Assembly (NCBI RefSeq): GCF_017656495.1
Contig: NZ_JACDNS010000006.1
Span: 1 to 64,000 of the forward strand
DNA: 64,000 nucleotides
Reading direction: 5' to 3'
From: Thermococcus sp.
GTDB taxonomy: Archaea; Methanobacteriota_B; Thermococci; Thermococcales; Thermococcaceae
The notes under the pieces are model-generated. The model worked only from the letters and a program-made list of their open reading frames with translations. It had not been told where the DNA came from and made no database searches. Numbering within the stretch: the first letter of the stretch is position 1; every line of letters starts with the position of its first letter. The position numbers were made by a program, and so were the translations under genes. Of this stretch, positions 9,104 to 18,855 are shown piece after piece.

Positions 9104-10252
9104 ATGAATCCCGTTGAAGAAGCTTTGAAAATAAAAGACCAGATTATAGCGTGGCGTAGGGATTTCCACATGTATCCAGAACTCAAATATGAAGAGGAAA
9201 GAACTTCCAAGATTGTGGAAGAACACTTGAGAGAGTGGGGCTATAAAATTAAGCGCGTTGGAACAGGAATAATAGCTGATATCGGAGAGGGTGATAAAAG
9301 AATAGCTCTTAGAGCAGATATGGACGCTCTGCCAGTTCAAGAGGAAAATGAAGTCCCTTACAAGTCTAAGGTTCCAGGAAAGATGCATGCTTGTGGACAC
9401 GACGCTCACACTGCCATGCTCTTAGGAGCTGCAAAAATCATAGCCGAACATGAAGATAAACTCCAAAATGCAGTTCGTTTAATATTCCAGCCGGCTGAAG
9501 AAGGAGGTAATGGAGCATTAAAGATGATTGAAGCCGGTGCTCTGGAAGGAGTTGATGCAATCTTTGGAATACATGTATGGATGGACTTGCCAAGCGGGGT
9601 TTTTGGAATTAGAGATGGACCGATCTTAGCAGGAGCTGGAACATTCAGCATTAAAATAAAAGGGAGAGGTGGCCATGGGGCAGCACCCCACGAAACAATA
9701 GATCCCATTCCAATTGCTGCTCAAGCAATTTTAGCTTTCCAGACAATTGTAAGCAGGAATCTCAATCCAATTGAGACAGGTGTTGTGAGTGTGTGTGCAG
9801 TTCAAGGAGGAACGGCGTTTAATGTCATTCCAGAAGAGGTCGAAATGAAAGGCACTCATCGCTTTTTCAGTGAGGAGGTTAGGAAGTTAATAGAGAAAAG
9901 GATGGACGAAATTTTGAGAGGTCTAACTTCAGCTCATGGAGCAACATATGAGCTTAACATCAAAGAGCTTGTTCCACCAACGATAAACCATCTAAGAATG
10001 ACAAGTTTTGTGAGACAAGTGGCTTTAAAATATGGCATGAAGATTGGAGAGGTTGCCAAATCTATGGGTGCAGAAGATTTTGCTTACTATCTTCAAAGAA
10101 CCCCTGGAGTGTTCATACAATTGGGAATTAGAAACGAAAAGAAGGGCATAATCTATCCGCACCATCATCCAAAATTCGATGTTGATGAGGATGTTCTTCA
10201 TTTAGGGACTGCGCTGGAAGTTGCATTGGCTTTTGACTTTTCAAATTTGTAA
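9104..10252 (+). CDS. M20-family metal-dependent amidohydrolase/carboxypeptidase
   Basis: A 382-residue M20D hydrolase of the CpsA/HipO/aminoacylase type. Motifs: LRADMDALPVQEENEVPY, CGHDAHTAMLLGAA (Cys97, His99, Asp100, His102), QPAEEGGNGA (Glu132/Glu133), the dimerisation domain with RGGHGAAPHETIDP, and GAEDFAYYL. These supply the two-metal site and general base. Family members cleave N-acyl amino acids or C-terminal residues of peptides; the Thermococcales homologues act as carboxypeptidase/aminoacylase. Cytoplasmic, no signal peptide. SD TTGGTGG before ATG 9104. Likely role: use of peptides taken up as growth substrate. Confidence 0.92.
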   Translation: MNPVEEALKIKDQIIAWRRDFHMYPELKYEEERTSKIVEEHLREWGYKIKRVGTGIIADIGEGDKRIALRADMDALPVQEENEVPYKSKVPGKMHACGHDAHTAMLLGAAKIIAEHEDKLQNAVRLIFQPAEEGGNGALKMIEAGALEGVDAIFGIHVWMDLPSGVFGIRDGPILAGAGTFSIKIKGRGGHGAAPHETIDPIPIAAQAILAFQTIVSRNLNPIETGVVSVCAVQGGTAFNVIPEEVEMKGTHRFFSEEVRKLIEKRMDEILRGLTSAHGATYELNIKELVPPTINHLRMTSFVRQVALKYGMKIGEVAKSMGAEDFAYYLQRTPGVFIQLGIRNEKKGIIYPHHHPKFDVDEDVLHLGTALEVALAFDFSNL

Positions 10253-10430
10253 GGCTTATTTGGATATTTTCTATTTATTTAGTTACCTTTTTGTTTAGTT
10301 TTTACTATATTTATTGTCGAATTTAAGATTTCTACAACTAGATATTGATTACTCTACAAAGTTTGCTAAATGTACATAGATGTTTTACATTAATCATCAA
10401 GTGCAAGATGTGAACTTTACTCATAGAAAC

Positions 10431-10483
10431 GTTTATATTTTTGGCTGAAGTAGTATATCACTGAACAATTATAGCCGGAGGTG
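10431..10483 (+). promoter_or_regulatory. Promoter and SD of the pyrolysin gene
   Basis: TATA box GTTTATATTT (10431-10440) with the purine-rich TAGAAAC upstream, then a leader of about 25 bases and a strong SD GGAGGTG (10477-10483) before ATG 10489. The rest of the 236-base gap (10253-10430) is AT-rich with no repeat or ORF that I can support. Confidence 0.6.
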
Positions 10484-10488
10484 TCTGA

Positions 10489-13400
10489 ATGAATAAAAGG
10501 ACAGTGAGCCTTCTTATTGTGGTGTTAATGATCCTCTCAGCAATTCCAGTAGCTTTACCAGTAACATTGGTGAGTGCTGGGAATACATCAACACCGCAGA
10601 CTCTTACTTTGATTACTAAAGAAGAATCGCCCTTTACACCAGCACTAGAGAAAGCTATTCAAATGCAACTTGCTCTTGGAAAAAAGGAAATCAGGTTCAT
10701 TGTGGCCCCTAAAGATGGTTATGAATGGGACGTTTATAATGAGCTTAAGAAGATAGGCATCGTTGACCCAATGAGTAAGCCGCAGTATAAGTTTATAGTT
10801 GTCACAGTTCCAAAAAGCAATATAAACAAGCTCAAAGAGGTAAAAGGAATTATGAAGATTTGGCTGGATAAGAAAGTGACACTTCCAAAACCCGATAAAG
10901 AGAAATTGGACGAGCTATTAAACGCTCCAACTCCAGTTGAACCTCAGATGTTCATGAGTATTTTCACAATCGGAGCATACAATGCATGGATGGACTATGG
11001 AGTTTATGGCAACAATGTAACTGTTGCAGTTCTTGACACAGGAGTTGACCCACTTCATCCATTCCTCCAAGTCACTCTTGACGGAAAGAGAAAGATAATT
11101 GACTGGAAAGACTTTACTGATGAGGGATATGTTAGCACAGTTTATTATTCAAACAAGACTAGCGATGGGGTCCTTATTGTTAATCAGACAGTAGACGGGG
11201 TATACATTGACAACGTAACAATTGGAGGTATAACATCTGCTAGTGGAGAGTATCACTTTGGTTTACTCCATGAGGAGTACTTTGACTTAGATTTCAATGA
11301 AAACACATCATGGCACTTTGTCTTGTTTGTTGACTCCTCAAATGCAGGATGGTATGATACAGTTTACATTGACACTGACAATGATCTCAATTTAACAGAT
11401 GAGACACCAATCCATTTGTTCTCAGAAACTGGAGATGTTGCAGTGTTCAACACCAGTAAGGTTGGTGTTGTTTTAGCTGACTATGATCCAAGTGGAACTT
11501 ATGTCGTACTAGGATGGGACGGACACGGCCACGGTACTCACGTAGCAGGAACAATAGCTGGCGTTGGTCTTCCAGATGATCCAGTTTTTGCTGGAGTTTA
11601 CGGTGTTGCTCCAAATGCTCAAATAATTGCTGTTAGAGTCTTGGTCTCTTGGGGATTTGGATACATGTCTTGGATAATTGATGGTATGATTTATGCATCA
11701 ATATATGGACCAGACTGGATGCCTTTCAGTGGAGATGAAGCAGACGTAATAAGCATGAGCCTTGGTGGATTAGCTGAGTATAACGATGGAACGGAGAGTC
11801 CAGAGAATTTCTACGTAAACTATCTGACAGAGTTAACAGGAGTTACATTTGTCATTGCTGCAGGGAATGAGGGACCGGGATTAAACACCGTTGGGTCCCC
11901 AGGTAATTCAGATTATGCAATAACAGTTGGTGCAATGTGGGAAGGAGAGAGACTGGATCTCCTTTCAGGAGGATTATACTCCGGTGTTCCAGATAGCGTG
12001 GTTCTGTTCTCATCAAGAGGTCCAAGGATGGATGGTAGGCTTGACCCAGATGTAGTTGCACCTGGAGTGTGGATATTCTCATCAGTTCCAGTATGGTACA
12101 CAGTTGCATATGATGATCCATACTACTATTATGACTACTGGTCAGGTACTTCAATGGCAACGCCCCATGTCTCTGGTGCAGTAGCTTTGATGATAAGCTA
12201 TGCTAAAAGTCATGGTATAGATTACAACCCCTTCAAAATAAGAAAAGCCCTTATGCAGTCAGCCAAGAAGCTTGAGTACGACACAATGGTTGATCAAGGA
12301 TTTGGGCTTATACAGGTAAATAAAGCAATTGAAGAACTTGAAAAGATGGCAAGTGAAAGCACTGTAGAAATCTACGCTGGAACAACATTTACAACATTCA
12401 AGGATGCATTAGGAAAAGACAAGATACCAACTGTTCCGCTTTACGATTACATTTCAAACGTGTATGGATTACCATATCTCTTCAAAGGAGTTTATGCAAG
12501 AAACGAACTCCCAAGTGGGGTTCCAATTTATGTGTATGCCCTGAAGTACAACGAAACCTCTGGATATATGCAAATAATAAATGGTACCTACAAGTTAAGC
12601 ACTAACGTTGACTGGATAGAGCTCAGTACAGATGAGATAACCGTGACTGAAGACGGTGCGATTTTCTACATCACCATTGATTATTCAAAGATCCAACAGC
12701 CAGGTGTTTACGATGGAATCATTTACATTGATGATCCGAATACCGAACAGCTTGAGGGATATGTACCAGTGATCCTAATAGTTCCGTTCAACAGCAATGA
12801 GTTTGAAGGACAAATCAGTGACAGTGAGAAGCCAGGGCAGTCAAAACACTATTTCTTTGATGTTCCAGAGGGAACACAGATGTTAGAGATCACACTTACT
12901 GTGCCTGTAGATGAAAATGGCAATCCACTGGGGAGAACCTGGATTGATGTGCTAGCTCCTACTGGCAGATGGGAAGACTGGAGCGGATATGTAGGTGCAG
13001 GGGCAGATAACAATACAGTCACTTTGTACATACAGAATCCAGAACCTGGAACTTGGGAGATGGCAGCTTACAGTAGCATAGCATTGAGCTACTATGGCCT
13101 TAATATGAGTATGTACACAATCTCAGTAAAGGTGTACTCTGTTAATATGGATCCAAGTTTCATCAGAAAGGATGTTGATAAGCCAGGAGTTGTAGGGGTC
13201 AAGGCCACTGCTACAAATGCATTTGAGGACTTCAACGCAAGTATCATTGGCGTTGGCGTTGGAAGAACAGACACAGCTTATGCATGGGTCGAAAATGTCT
13301 CACAAGATGAGTGGAAACTTGTTGATATAATAGACGCAAGTTCCCTCTCGGGAGTATATTACTTCAAAGTAGGTATCACCCAACCAGAAGTTCCAGAAGC

Positions 13401-14634
13401 GGACTTGGACTTGTACATTGATTATTACGATGAGGATTGGAACTATGTGACAACCTACTGGCAACAGATTGGTCCAACATCAGAAGAAAGCTTTGAACTA
13501 TTCATGCCACAACCAGGATATTACGTGGTGTGGGTATATGGATATGACACAGCAGGATACAATCCAGTACACTTCATATACTACAGACAAGTTTTGACAG
13601 ACAACGGAAGTGTTAGTGTTGACACAACACCATTTATATTCAAGAAGGGTGAAACAAAAGAAATTTCAGCAACAGTCAACCTCACAGATAATGGAACTTA
13701 TCTCGGCGTGCTTGGAATTGCTGATGCTGACAGTGGAACAGTACTCACGTATGCTCCAATGATACTCCAAGTAGGTCAACCAGAAATGTTCGTTGCACTC
13801 TATGGAGAACCCGTGCTTGGAGAACCTACAATGCTCACACTCAAGATTCTCGACAAAGCAACACTTAAACCCATTGAAGGAGAGGTACAAGTCGTTATAA
13901 ATGGCAAAACATATTACGCAGAGAACGGTGAGCTCAAATTCTACTATACTGCAACTTCCCTTAAGGATAGGGTATTTGATATCAAAGTTATAAGTGCCCA
14001 GTACAAGGACTTTAATGGTAAGTTTACTCTGCCAGTTAAGGAGCCAATTTCAAAGGTAGCAACTGAGAGTGATATCAGTGCTAGCGTTGTTCTTGGAAAC
14101 GGTGCACTAATGGCATTCGAAAAGTCTCATGGTAGAGTAACTGTAACAGTCGACGGGAAGACAGGAGAAACGTCCATGATAATGTTAGTACTACCAAAAG
14201 ATGCTCAAAACATCAGAATTAATGGAGACACTGATCACATTCTTGACTATTACATAGAGACAGGCAAGTATGCACAATATCTTATAATTACTGTACAGTT
14301 TGCATCATCAGTTACTATAGAGGTTTCATACTTAACAGCAATTGATGTCATTAATCAAATGACATTCGTTTGGTACATGATGTATCGCAGATATCTTCAG
14401 AAGTTCGACGAGCTCTACAACAAGAGTATTGAGCTTGGAATTGATAATGAGACTATTCAGGAGGCACTGCACTACAAGCAGCTTGCAGAACAGTATTATG
14501 AGGAAGCATCAAGCTTTGGCAGTCCACTCACCAATCCAATAAAAGCATTAGCACCAATACGAAAAGCTTACCTTAATATCATGAAGGCAGTAGAGACCCT
14601 CAGCAAAGCTATAGAAGAGGCTGAAAGCTCTTGA
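10489..14634 (+). CDS. Pyrolysin-like extracellular subtilisin (S8) protease
   Basis: A 1381-residue secreted serine protease. The signal peptide (about residues 1-30, hydrophobic core then LVSAGN) is followed by a propeptide of about 120 residues. The triad is Asp183 (AVLDTGVDPLHP), His351 (GHGTHVAG) and Ser555 (SGTSMATPHVSGA). The 168-residue stretch between Asp and His is the long insertion typical of pyrolysin and stetterlysin. After the catalytic domain come several beta-rich domains (about 640-1280) and a helical C-terminal stalk (about 1285-1381, many Tyr and Glu) that may tether the enzyme to the S-layer or cell surface. Many NxS/T sequons suggest N-glycosylation. Function: digestion of proteins outside the cell to feed peptide fermentation. 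T-rich tracts after the stop (14640-14690) look like a terminator. Confidence 0.97.
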   Translation: MNKRTVSLLIVVLMILSAIPVALPVTLVSAGNTSTPQTLTLITKEESPFTPALEKAIQMQLALGKKEIRFIVAPKDGYEWDVYNELKKIGIVDPMSKPQYKFIVVTVPKSNINKLKEVKGIMKIWLDKKVTLPKPDKEKLDELLNAPTPVEPQMFMSIFTIGAYNAWMDYGVYGNNVTVAVLDTGVDPLHPFLQVTLDGKRKIIDWKDFTDEGYVSTVYYSNKTSDGVLIVNQTVDGVYIDNVTIGGITSASGEYHFGLLHEEYFDLDFNENTSWHFVLFVDSSNAGWYDTVYIDTDNDLNLTDETPIHLFSETGDVAVFNTSKVGVVLADYDPSGTYVVLGWDGHGHGTHVAGTIAGVGLPDDPVFAGVYGVAPNAQIIAVRVLVSWGFGYMSWIIDGMIYASIYGPDWMPFSGDEADVISMSLGGLAEYNDGTESPENFYVNYLTELTGVTFVIAAGNEGPGLNTVGSPGNSDYAITVGAMWEGERLDLLSGGLYSGVPDSVVLFSSRGPRMDGRLDPDVVAPGVWIFSSVPVWYTVAYDDPYYYYDYWSGTSMATPHVSGAVALMISYAKSHGIDYNPFKIRKALMQSAKKLEYDTMVDQGFGLIQVNKAIEELEKMASESTVEIYAGTTFTTFKDALGKDKIPTVPLYDYISNVYGLPYLFKGVYARNELPSGVPIYVYALKYNETSGYMQIINGTYKLSTNVDWIELSTDEITVTEDGAIFYITIDYSKIQQPGVYDGIIYIDDPNTEQLEGYVPVILIVPFNSNEFEGQISDSEKPGQSKHYFFDVPEGTQMLEITLTVPVDENGNPLGRTWIDVLAPTGRWEDWSGYVGAGADNNTVTLYIQNPEPGTWEMAAYSSIALSYYGLNMSMYTISVKVYSVNMDPSFIRKDVDKPGVVGVKATATNAFEDFNASIIGVGVGRTDTAYAWVENVSQDEWKLVDIIDASSLSGVYYFKVGITQPEVPEADLDLYIDYYDEDWNYVTTYWQQIGPTSEESFELFMPQPGYYVVWVYGYDTAGYNPVHFIYYRQVLTDNGSVSVDTTPFIFKKGETKEISATVNLTDNGTYLGVLGIADADSGTVLTYAPMILQVGQPEMFVALYGEPVLGEPTMLTLKILDKATLKPIEGEVQVVINGKTYYAENGELKFYYTATSLKDRVFDIKVISAQYKDFNGKFTLPVKEPISKVATESDISASVVLGNGALMAFEKSHGRVTVTVDGKTGETSMIMLVLPKDAQNIRINGDTDHILDYYIETGKYAQYLIITVQFASSVTIEVSYLTAIDVINQMTFVWYMMYRRYLQKFDELYNKSIELGIDNETIQEALHYKQLAEQYYEEASSFGSPLTNPIKALAPIRKAYLNIMKAVETLSKAIEEAESS

Positions 14635-14708
14635 AATCTTCCTTATCTCTTTGTTTTAACTTTTCTTAATTCTTTTCATTTGTCGGCATAATCTTTAACT
14701 AGCGAAAA

Positions 14709-14756
14709 CTTTATATTAAGTTTTACTAATAAAAGTTCAAAATACTACATGGAGGG
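14709..14756 (+). promoter_or_regulatory. Promoter and SD of the stomatin-nfeD pair
   Basis: TATA-like ACTTTATATTA (14708-14718) and SD GGAGGGG (14751-14757) before ATG 14763. The upstream GTG at 14757 lies inside the SD and is unlikely to be the start. Confidence 0.5.
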
Positions 14757-14762
14757 GTGGTA

Positions 14763-15722
14763 ATGCCAGCAACTTTTGCGCTTGTAATATTAGGTGTCTT
14801 CCTCTTGTTGATGCTTGTTTTGAGTGTTAAAGTTATCAGACCATACCAAAAGGGCCTCGTTGAAAGACTTGGAAAGTTCAACAGAATCTTAGAACCAGGA
14901 ATACACTTCATTATACCATTTATGGAGAGGGTAAGGATAATAGACATGAGAGAGCACGTCATTGATGTTCCACCGCAAGAAGTTATCTGTAAGGATAACG
15001 TTGTTGTTACAGTTGATGCCGTTGTGTATTATCAAATATTGGATCCCGTAAAGGCTGCATATAACGTTAGTGACTTTCTCTTAGCTATCATAAAACTTGC
15101 ACAAACAAACTTAAGAGCGATAATCGGTGAGATGGAGCTTGATGAGACACTAAGTGGGAGAGACATCATAAATGCTCGCTTGAGAGAAGAATTGGATAAA
15201 ATAACAGATCGCTGGGGCGTGAAGATTACAAGGGTTGAAATTCAAAGAATTGACCCACCAAGGGATATACAAGAGGCAATGGCTAAGCAAATGACTGCTG
15301 AGAGAGAAAAGAGAGCAATGATTTTGATAGCTGAAGGTAAGAAGGAGAGCGCAATCAAGCAAGCCGAGGGTGAAAAACAAGCAAGAATCTTAAGGGCAGA
15401 GGGTATCAAGCAGGAGCAGATTCTTATTGCTGAAGGTCAAGCGGAGGCGATAAGAAAAGTTCTTGAAGCTTTAAAATTGGCTGATGAAAAGTATCTAACG
15501 CTTCAGTACATTGAGAAACTTCCAGAGTTAGCTAAATACGGGAACTTAATTGTTCCTTATGACACAGAAGCCCTAATTGGATTGTTGAGAATTCTCCAAA
15601 AAGTCAGTAAAACAAAGCTGCCAACGCCAAAAGAAAATCCACCTGAAGATTCATCAAAGAATTCTCCAGCAGAAACAGAAAATAATAAAAACGTAGAAAA
15701 GTTGAAGAAAATATGGGAGTGA
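14763..15722 (+). CDS. Stomatin/prohibitin-like SPFH membrane protein
   Basis: About 319 residues. One N-terminal membrane helix is followed by an SPFH domain (GLVERLGKFNRILEPGIHFI, VDAVVYYQILDP). A long charged coiled coil (about 175-235, with ERDKRA-type heptads and IKQAEGEKQARILRAEG) follows, and then a polar Pro/Asn/Glu-rich tail. In Pyrococcus the homologous p-stomatin (PH1511) is cleaved by the NfeD-type protease encoded beside it. Here the partner downstream is only a short NfeD without the protease domain. Likely role: membrane scaffold and quality control. Start chosen at ATG 14763 after SD GGAGGGG. Confidence 0.93.
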   Translation: MPATFALVILGVFLLLMLVLSVKVIRPYQKGLVERLGKFNRILEPGIHFIIPFMERVRIIDMREHVIDVPPQEVICKDNVVVTVDAVVYYQILDPVKAAYNVSDFLLAIIKLAQTNLRAIIGEMELDETLSGRDIINARLREELDKITDRWGVKITRVEIQRIDPPRDIQEAMAKQMTAEREKRAMILIAEGKKESAIKQAEGEKQARILRAEGIKQEQILIAEGQAEAIRKVLEALKLADEKYLTLQYIEKLPELAKYGNLIVPYDTEALIGLLRILQKVSKTKLPTPKENPPEDSSKNSPAETENNKNVEKLKKIWE

Positions 15723-15725
15723 CGT

Positions 15726-16142
15726 ATGATGGATTATTTCCCCATTTTACTTTTAATTTTAGGCTTGCTGATCATAGTCCTTGATATGATGGTTGCAGCG
15801 TTTATAACACCGATTGGGATAGCCTTTGTTGTTCTTGGCTTATTGCTTGGGTTTGGTGTGAATTTCAACATTGCATTTGTAGTATCATTAGTTGCTGCCG
15901 TCGTTAGTTATCAGCTCTTTGCCAGATTAATAAAGAAAGAAACTGTTGATATTGGAAAGCCCAAATACACCTTCGAGCTTAAAGGGAAAAGAGGAAAAGT
16001 GAAGAAAGTTAAGGAAGATGAAGTTTGGGTTGAGCTCGAAGGAGAAGAATGGCTTGCCAAACCTCTTGATGATATTAAAGAAGGAGATGAAGTTGTTGTA
16101 GTTGATGTTGATGGTATAAAACTCATTGTTCGCAAAGCTTGA
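15726..16142 (+). CDS. Short NfeD-like membrane protein (OB-fold type)
   Basis: 138 residues. Two to three N-terminal membrane segments (about 1-65) are followed by a C-terminal beta-barrel of about 60 residues (GKRGKVKKVKEDEVWVELEG, EGDEVVVVDVDGIKLIVRK), the OB-like NfeDC domain. It lacks the ClpP-like serine protease domain of full-length NfeD. It starts 3 bases after the stomatin stop, so the two are one operon. This is the usual SPFH-NfeD pair. A second ATG follows immediately at 15729. Confidence 0.9.
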   Translation: MMDYFPILLLILGLLIIVLDMMVAAFITPIGIAFVVLGLLLGFGVNFNIAFVVSLVAAVVSYQLFARLIKKETVDIGKPKYTFELKGKRGKVKKVKEDEVWVELEGEEWLAKPLDDIKEGDEVVVVDVDGIKLIVRKA

Positions 16143-16190
16143 TTAGATTTTTAAACCCTTTTACTCCTTCTTCTATTAAAGGTGGCTCAA

Positions 16191-16493
16191 ATGAAAATAT
16201 ATGTGAAAATTTATCGTGTTCAAGGTGAGATTTTATTAGCAGCTTGTGATGAAGATTTAATTGGTAAGACTTTTAGGGAGGGCGAGCTTAAGTTAGAGGT
16301 CAAGGAGAGATTTTACAAAGGTGAGCTTAGAGACGTTGAAGAACTTGAGCATTTCTTAAAGGAGGCAACAATAGCAAACTTAGTTGGAGAAAGATGCGTT
16401 GGTAAAGCCATTGAGCTTGGCTATGTTGACAAAGAGAGAGTGCTTTACATCCAAGGGGTTCCTCATGCACAGATGGCCAAAATGTTATTATAA
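16191..16493 (+). CDS. DUF424 family protein
   Basis: About 100 residues, starting MKIYVKIYRVQGE after SD GGTGG. It has the compact alpha/beta pattern of the archaeal DUF424 family (COG2412), with LLAACDEDLIGKTF and ATIANLVGERCVGKA. The family has no confirmed biochemical role. It is widely found beside translation and RNA genes, as here, where nmd3 follows 20 bases later. RNA or ribosome association is therefore inferred. The GTG at 16182 lies inside the SD and was not taken as start. Confidence 0.85.
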   Translation: MKIYVKIYRVQGEILLAACDEDLIGKTFREGELKLEVKERFYKGELRDVEELEHFLKEATIANLVGERCVGKAIELGYVDKERVLYIQGVPHAQMAKMLL

Positions 16494-16513
16494 TGAGTTA
16501 GGAGGTGGCAGTC

Positions 16514-17674
16514 ATGAGTGAGAGATTCTGTTATAGATGTGGGATAAGTGAGAGTGAGGGAGGACCTCTAATAGATGGATTATGTCAAGTCTGCTTTAGA
16601 AAAGAAAATCCTGTACTATTAATGGAGAGTGAAATTAACACTGAGTTGTGCCAGAACTGTGGGAGTTATAAAAAGAGGGGAGCATGGGTTGATCCACAAA
16701 ATTACGAACTCGACCAGCTGATATTTGAAGTTGCTGAAAATGCTCTGCTTGAAAATATAACTTTAGATGAACGCGTTAGAGAAATCAGGATTGTGTCAAG
16801 GGAAGAGCTAGATGAAATTGAAGAACTTCCAGTTGGCGTTGCATACCTAAGTTATGAACCAGTTAACTGGCACATTGATTATTTCCCAGCAATTGTAATT
16901 TATGAAATTGAGATTAAAGCTCGTATACATGAACTCCAAAAAGAACTACATCATGAAAAAAAGACTGTTACAGTTTATGTCAGGCAAACAGTTTGTCCAA
17001 GATGTCAAAAGTTCCTTGGAGGCTATTTTGAGGCTATTTTACAGGTGAGAGCTGAGGACAGAGAGCTGACCAAGGAGGAGAGAGATGAAATAGTCAAGCT
17101 TGTTCAGGAGAAAGTTGATGAGATAATGAAAAAGGACAGAATGGGATTCATTCAAGATACGGTTGAGCTTGAGGAGGGCCTCGATTTTTATATGGGCTCT
17201 ACAAGATCGGCAAGAAAGCTTGCTCAAGCGATAAGAGATAGATATGGTGGAACAATAAGTGAAGCCTATGAGCTTGTTGGTCTTGATAGACAGACAAGCA
17301 AAGAAATCTACAGAACTAGTGTGAGTGTTAGACTGCCTAAGTTCAGGAGGGGAGACATCGTTAGTGACAAGAATGGAAACATATATCGGGTCGATGAGGT
17401 TAATGGGAAAGGTATGAACCTTACAAACTTGGCAACCCATGAAAGTGAGCACAAAGACTGGAAGACTATAAAAAGGGACGGAGTGAATTTGATTGAACAC
17501 GAGAAAAAAGAAGCCATGCTCACAAGCTTAACTCCTAAAGAGGCTCAATTCATGGACATGGAAAACTATGAAACATTTGAGATTGAGAGGCCAAAGATTG
17601 ATCTGAAGGAAGGAGAAATCTACAAGCTCGTGAAAATTAAAGGCAAATACTACATTGAGAGTAAAAAGGAATAA
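16514..17674 (+). CDS. nmd3: Archaeal Nmd3, ribosome large-subunit biogenesis factor homologue
   Basis: About 386 residues. The N-terminus carries Cys pairs typical of Nmd3 treble-clef zinc sites: CYRCG (near residue 6), CQVC, CQNCG, and later CPRCQ. The middle keeps the Nmd3 core (YVRQTVCPRCQKFLGGYFEA, STRSARKLAQAI) and the C-terminus the OB-like part (RRGDIVSDKNGNIYRVDEV). In eukaryotes Nmd3 binds the 60S subunit and recruits the exporter Crm1. Archaea keep the ribosome-binding part, presumably for late 50S assembly. Start at ATG 16514 following SD GGAGGTGG (16501-16508); the GTG at 16505 lies in the SD. Likely co-transcribed with the DUF424 gene. Confidence 0.94.
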   Translation: MSERFCYRCGISESEGGPLIDGLCQVCFRKENPVLLMESEINTELCQNCGSYKKRGAWVDPQNYELDQLIFEVAENALLENITLDERVREIRIVSREELDEIEELPVGVAYLSYEPVNWHIDYFPAIVIYEIEIKARIHELQKELHHEKKTVTVYVRQTVCPRCQKFLGGYFEAILQVRAEDRELTKEERDEIVKLVQEKVDEIMKKDRMGFIQDTVELEEGLDFYMGSTRSARKLAQAIRDRYGGTISEAYELVGLDRQTSKEIYRTSVSVRLPKFRRGDIVSDKNGNIYRVDEVNGKGMNLTNLATHESEHKDWKTIKRDGVNLIEHEKKEAMLTSLTPKEAQFMDMENYETFEIERPKIDLKEGEIYKLVKIKGKYYIESKKE

Positions 17675-17724
17675 TCTCACAACTTTTATAATTCTTGGCA
17701 TTTCTCTTTTTCTTGGGTGATAAA

Positions 17725-18792
17725 ATGAGGGTTATAGGAGTTGATCCTGGAACAAGGAGCTTTGACGTTATTGGTCTCGAGGATGGAAAGATAAAGCTCG
17801 ACTTAAGCTTTCCAAGTGAGGTTGTAGCTAAAGAGCCTAGTAAGATTGTGAAGGCCATTGAAGAGTTCAATGCTGACATAATAATTGGCCCTTCTGGTTA
17901 TGGAATTCCGCTGAAGCACATCAGTGAGCTAACTGAGAAAGACAGATTTGAGATGACGCTCGTTAGAGAAGAAGAGATGAAGCAAATCCCCGTTTTAATT
18001 GGTCTCCAGAAGATGGTTGATGAGATGAGAGAAAAAGAGATGAACGTTTGGTTTATTCCAGGAATAATACACCTTCCAACGGTACCCGAATTTAGGAAAT
18101 ACAACAAGATTGACATGGGGACTGCAGATAAAATGGCAATAACTGTTTTAGCAATCTACGATCAAGCTAAGCGCTTAAACATTCCCTATGAAGAGGTTTC
18201 ATTCGCTCTGCTTGAGGTTGGCTTTGGCTACAACTTCGCTGGAGCAGTTGACAAAGGAAAGATAGTTGATGGAATTGGTGGAACTATCTTCCCTGGGCCG
18301 GCATTTGTCAACAGTGGCGCTTTGGATGGAGAAGTTGCTTATCTGATTGGTGGGATAAAGAAGTGGCATCTCTTCTACGGAGGGGCTTCAATAATAGCAA
18401 CTGGTGAGATTTTATCTCCAGAAGAATTCGCCAAGCGTTTAGATGAAGAAAGTTTTGCAAAAGCCTGGGAAGCAATGAAAGATGGCTTTGTAAAAGCCAT
18501 AGCAAGTGAACTGGCAGTTATTGAAAAGCCGAGGGAGATAATCCTCTCTGGAAGGCTTATGCGCATCAAAGAGCTTAGGGAAGACGTTAAAGATCTCTTT
18601 GAGGAAAAGTTCGGTTTGCCTGTGGTTAAGCAGAGAGGCTTAGAAGGAAAAGCCAAAGAAGCTGCTCAGGGAAGTGCAATAATCGGAGATGGCCTCTTAG
18701 AGGGTCAGTTTAAGGATTTAGTTGAACACATTGAGATTAAAAAAGCTAGAGGAAGCGTTTTGGATTATGTTAAGTTTCCTCTGAATCTTTAG
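17725..18792 (+). CDS. DUF1464 sugar/acetate-kinase-like protein
   Basis: About 355 residues. The N-terminal phosphate-1-like motif MRVIGVDPGTRSFDVIGL and a central glycine-rich region (GGTIFPGPAFVNSGALDGE, FYGGASIIATGE, IILSGRL) place it in the ASKHA superfamily, archaeal DUF1464 family, related to butyrate or acetate kinases. The substrate is unknown. SD GGGTGAT precedes ATG 17725; the upstream TTG at 17695 would add a hydrophobic stretch with no SD. There are 50 bases between nmd3 and this start. Confidence 0.85.
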   Translation: MRVIGVDPGTRSFDVIGLEDGKIKLDLSFPSEVVAKEPSKIVKAIEEFNADIIIGPSGYGIPLKHISELTEKDRFEMTLVREEEMKQIPVLIGLQKMVDEMREKEMNVWFIPGIIHLPTVPEFRKYNKIDMGTADKMAITVLAIYDQAKRLNIPYEEVSFALLEVGFGYNFAGAVDKGKIVDGIGGTIFPGPAFVNSGALDGEVAYLIGGIKKWHLFYGGASIIATGEILSPEEFAKRLDEESFAKAWEAMKDGFVKAIASELAVIEKPREIILSGRLMRIKELREDVKDLFEEKFGLPVVKQRGLEGKAKEAAQGSAIIGDGLLEGQFKDLVEHIEIKKARGSVLDYVKFPLNL

Positions 18793-18827
18793 CTTTTCTA
18801 TATTCCCCAACTTTTTTAAAACCTTTG

Positions 18828-18844
18828 GTTTTGAACCTTTAGTG
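18828..18844 (+). promoter_or_regulatory. SurR-like operator in the sulfur-reductase promoter
   Basis: GTTTTGAAC (18828-18836) fits the SurR half-motif GTT-N3-AAC, and the next bases CTTTA-GTG follow the extended GTTn3AACn5GTT consensus with one mismatch. The motif sits inside two nested inverted repeats: AAAACC-TTT-GGTTTT (18819-18833) and GGTT-TTG-AACC (18827-18837). It lies downstream of a TATA-like TTTTTTAAAAC (about 18812-18821) and before ATG 18856, which suits repression. SurR is known to repress the NADPH-dependent sulfur reductase in Pyrococcus until sulfur oxidises it. Confidence 0.7.
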
Positions 18845-18855
18845 GTGAAGAAAAA

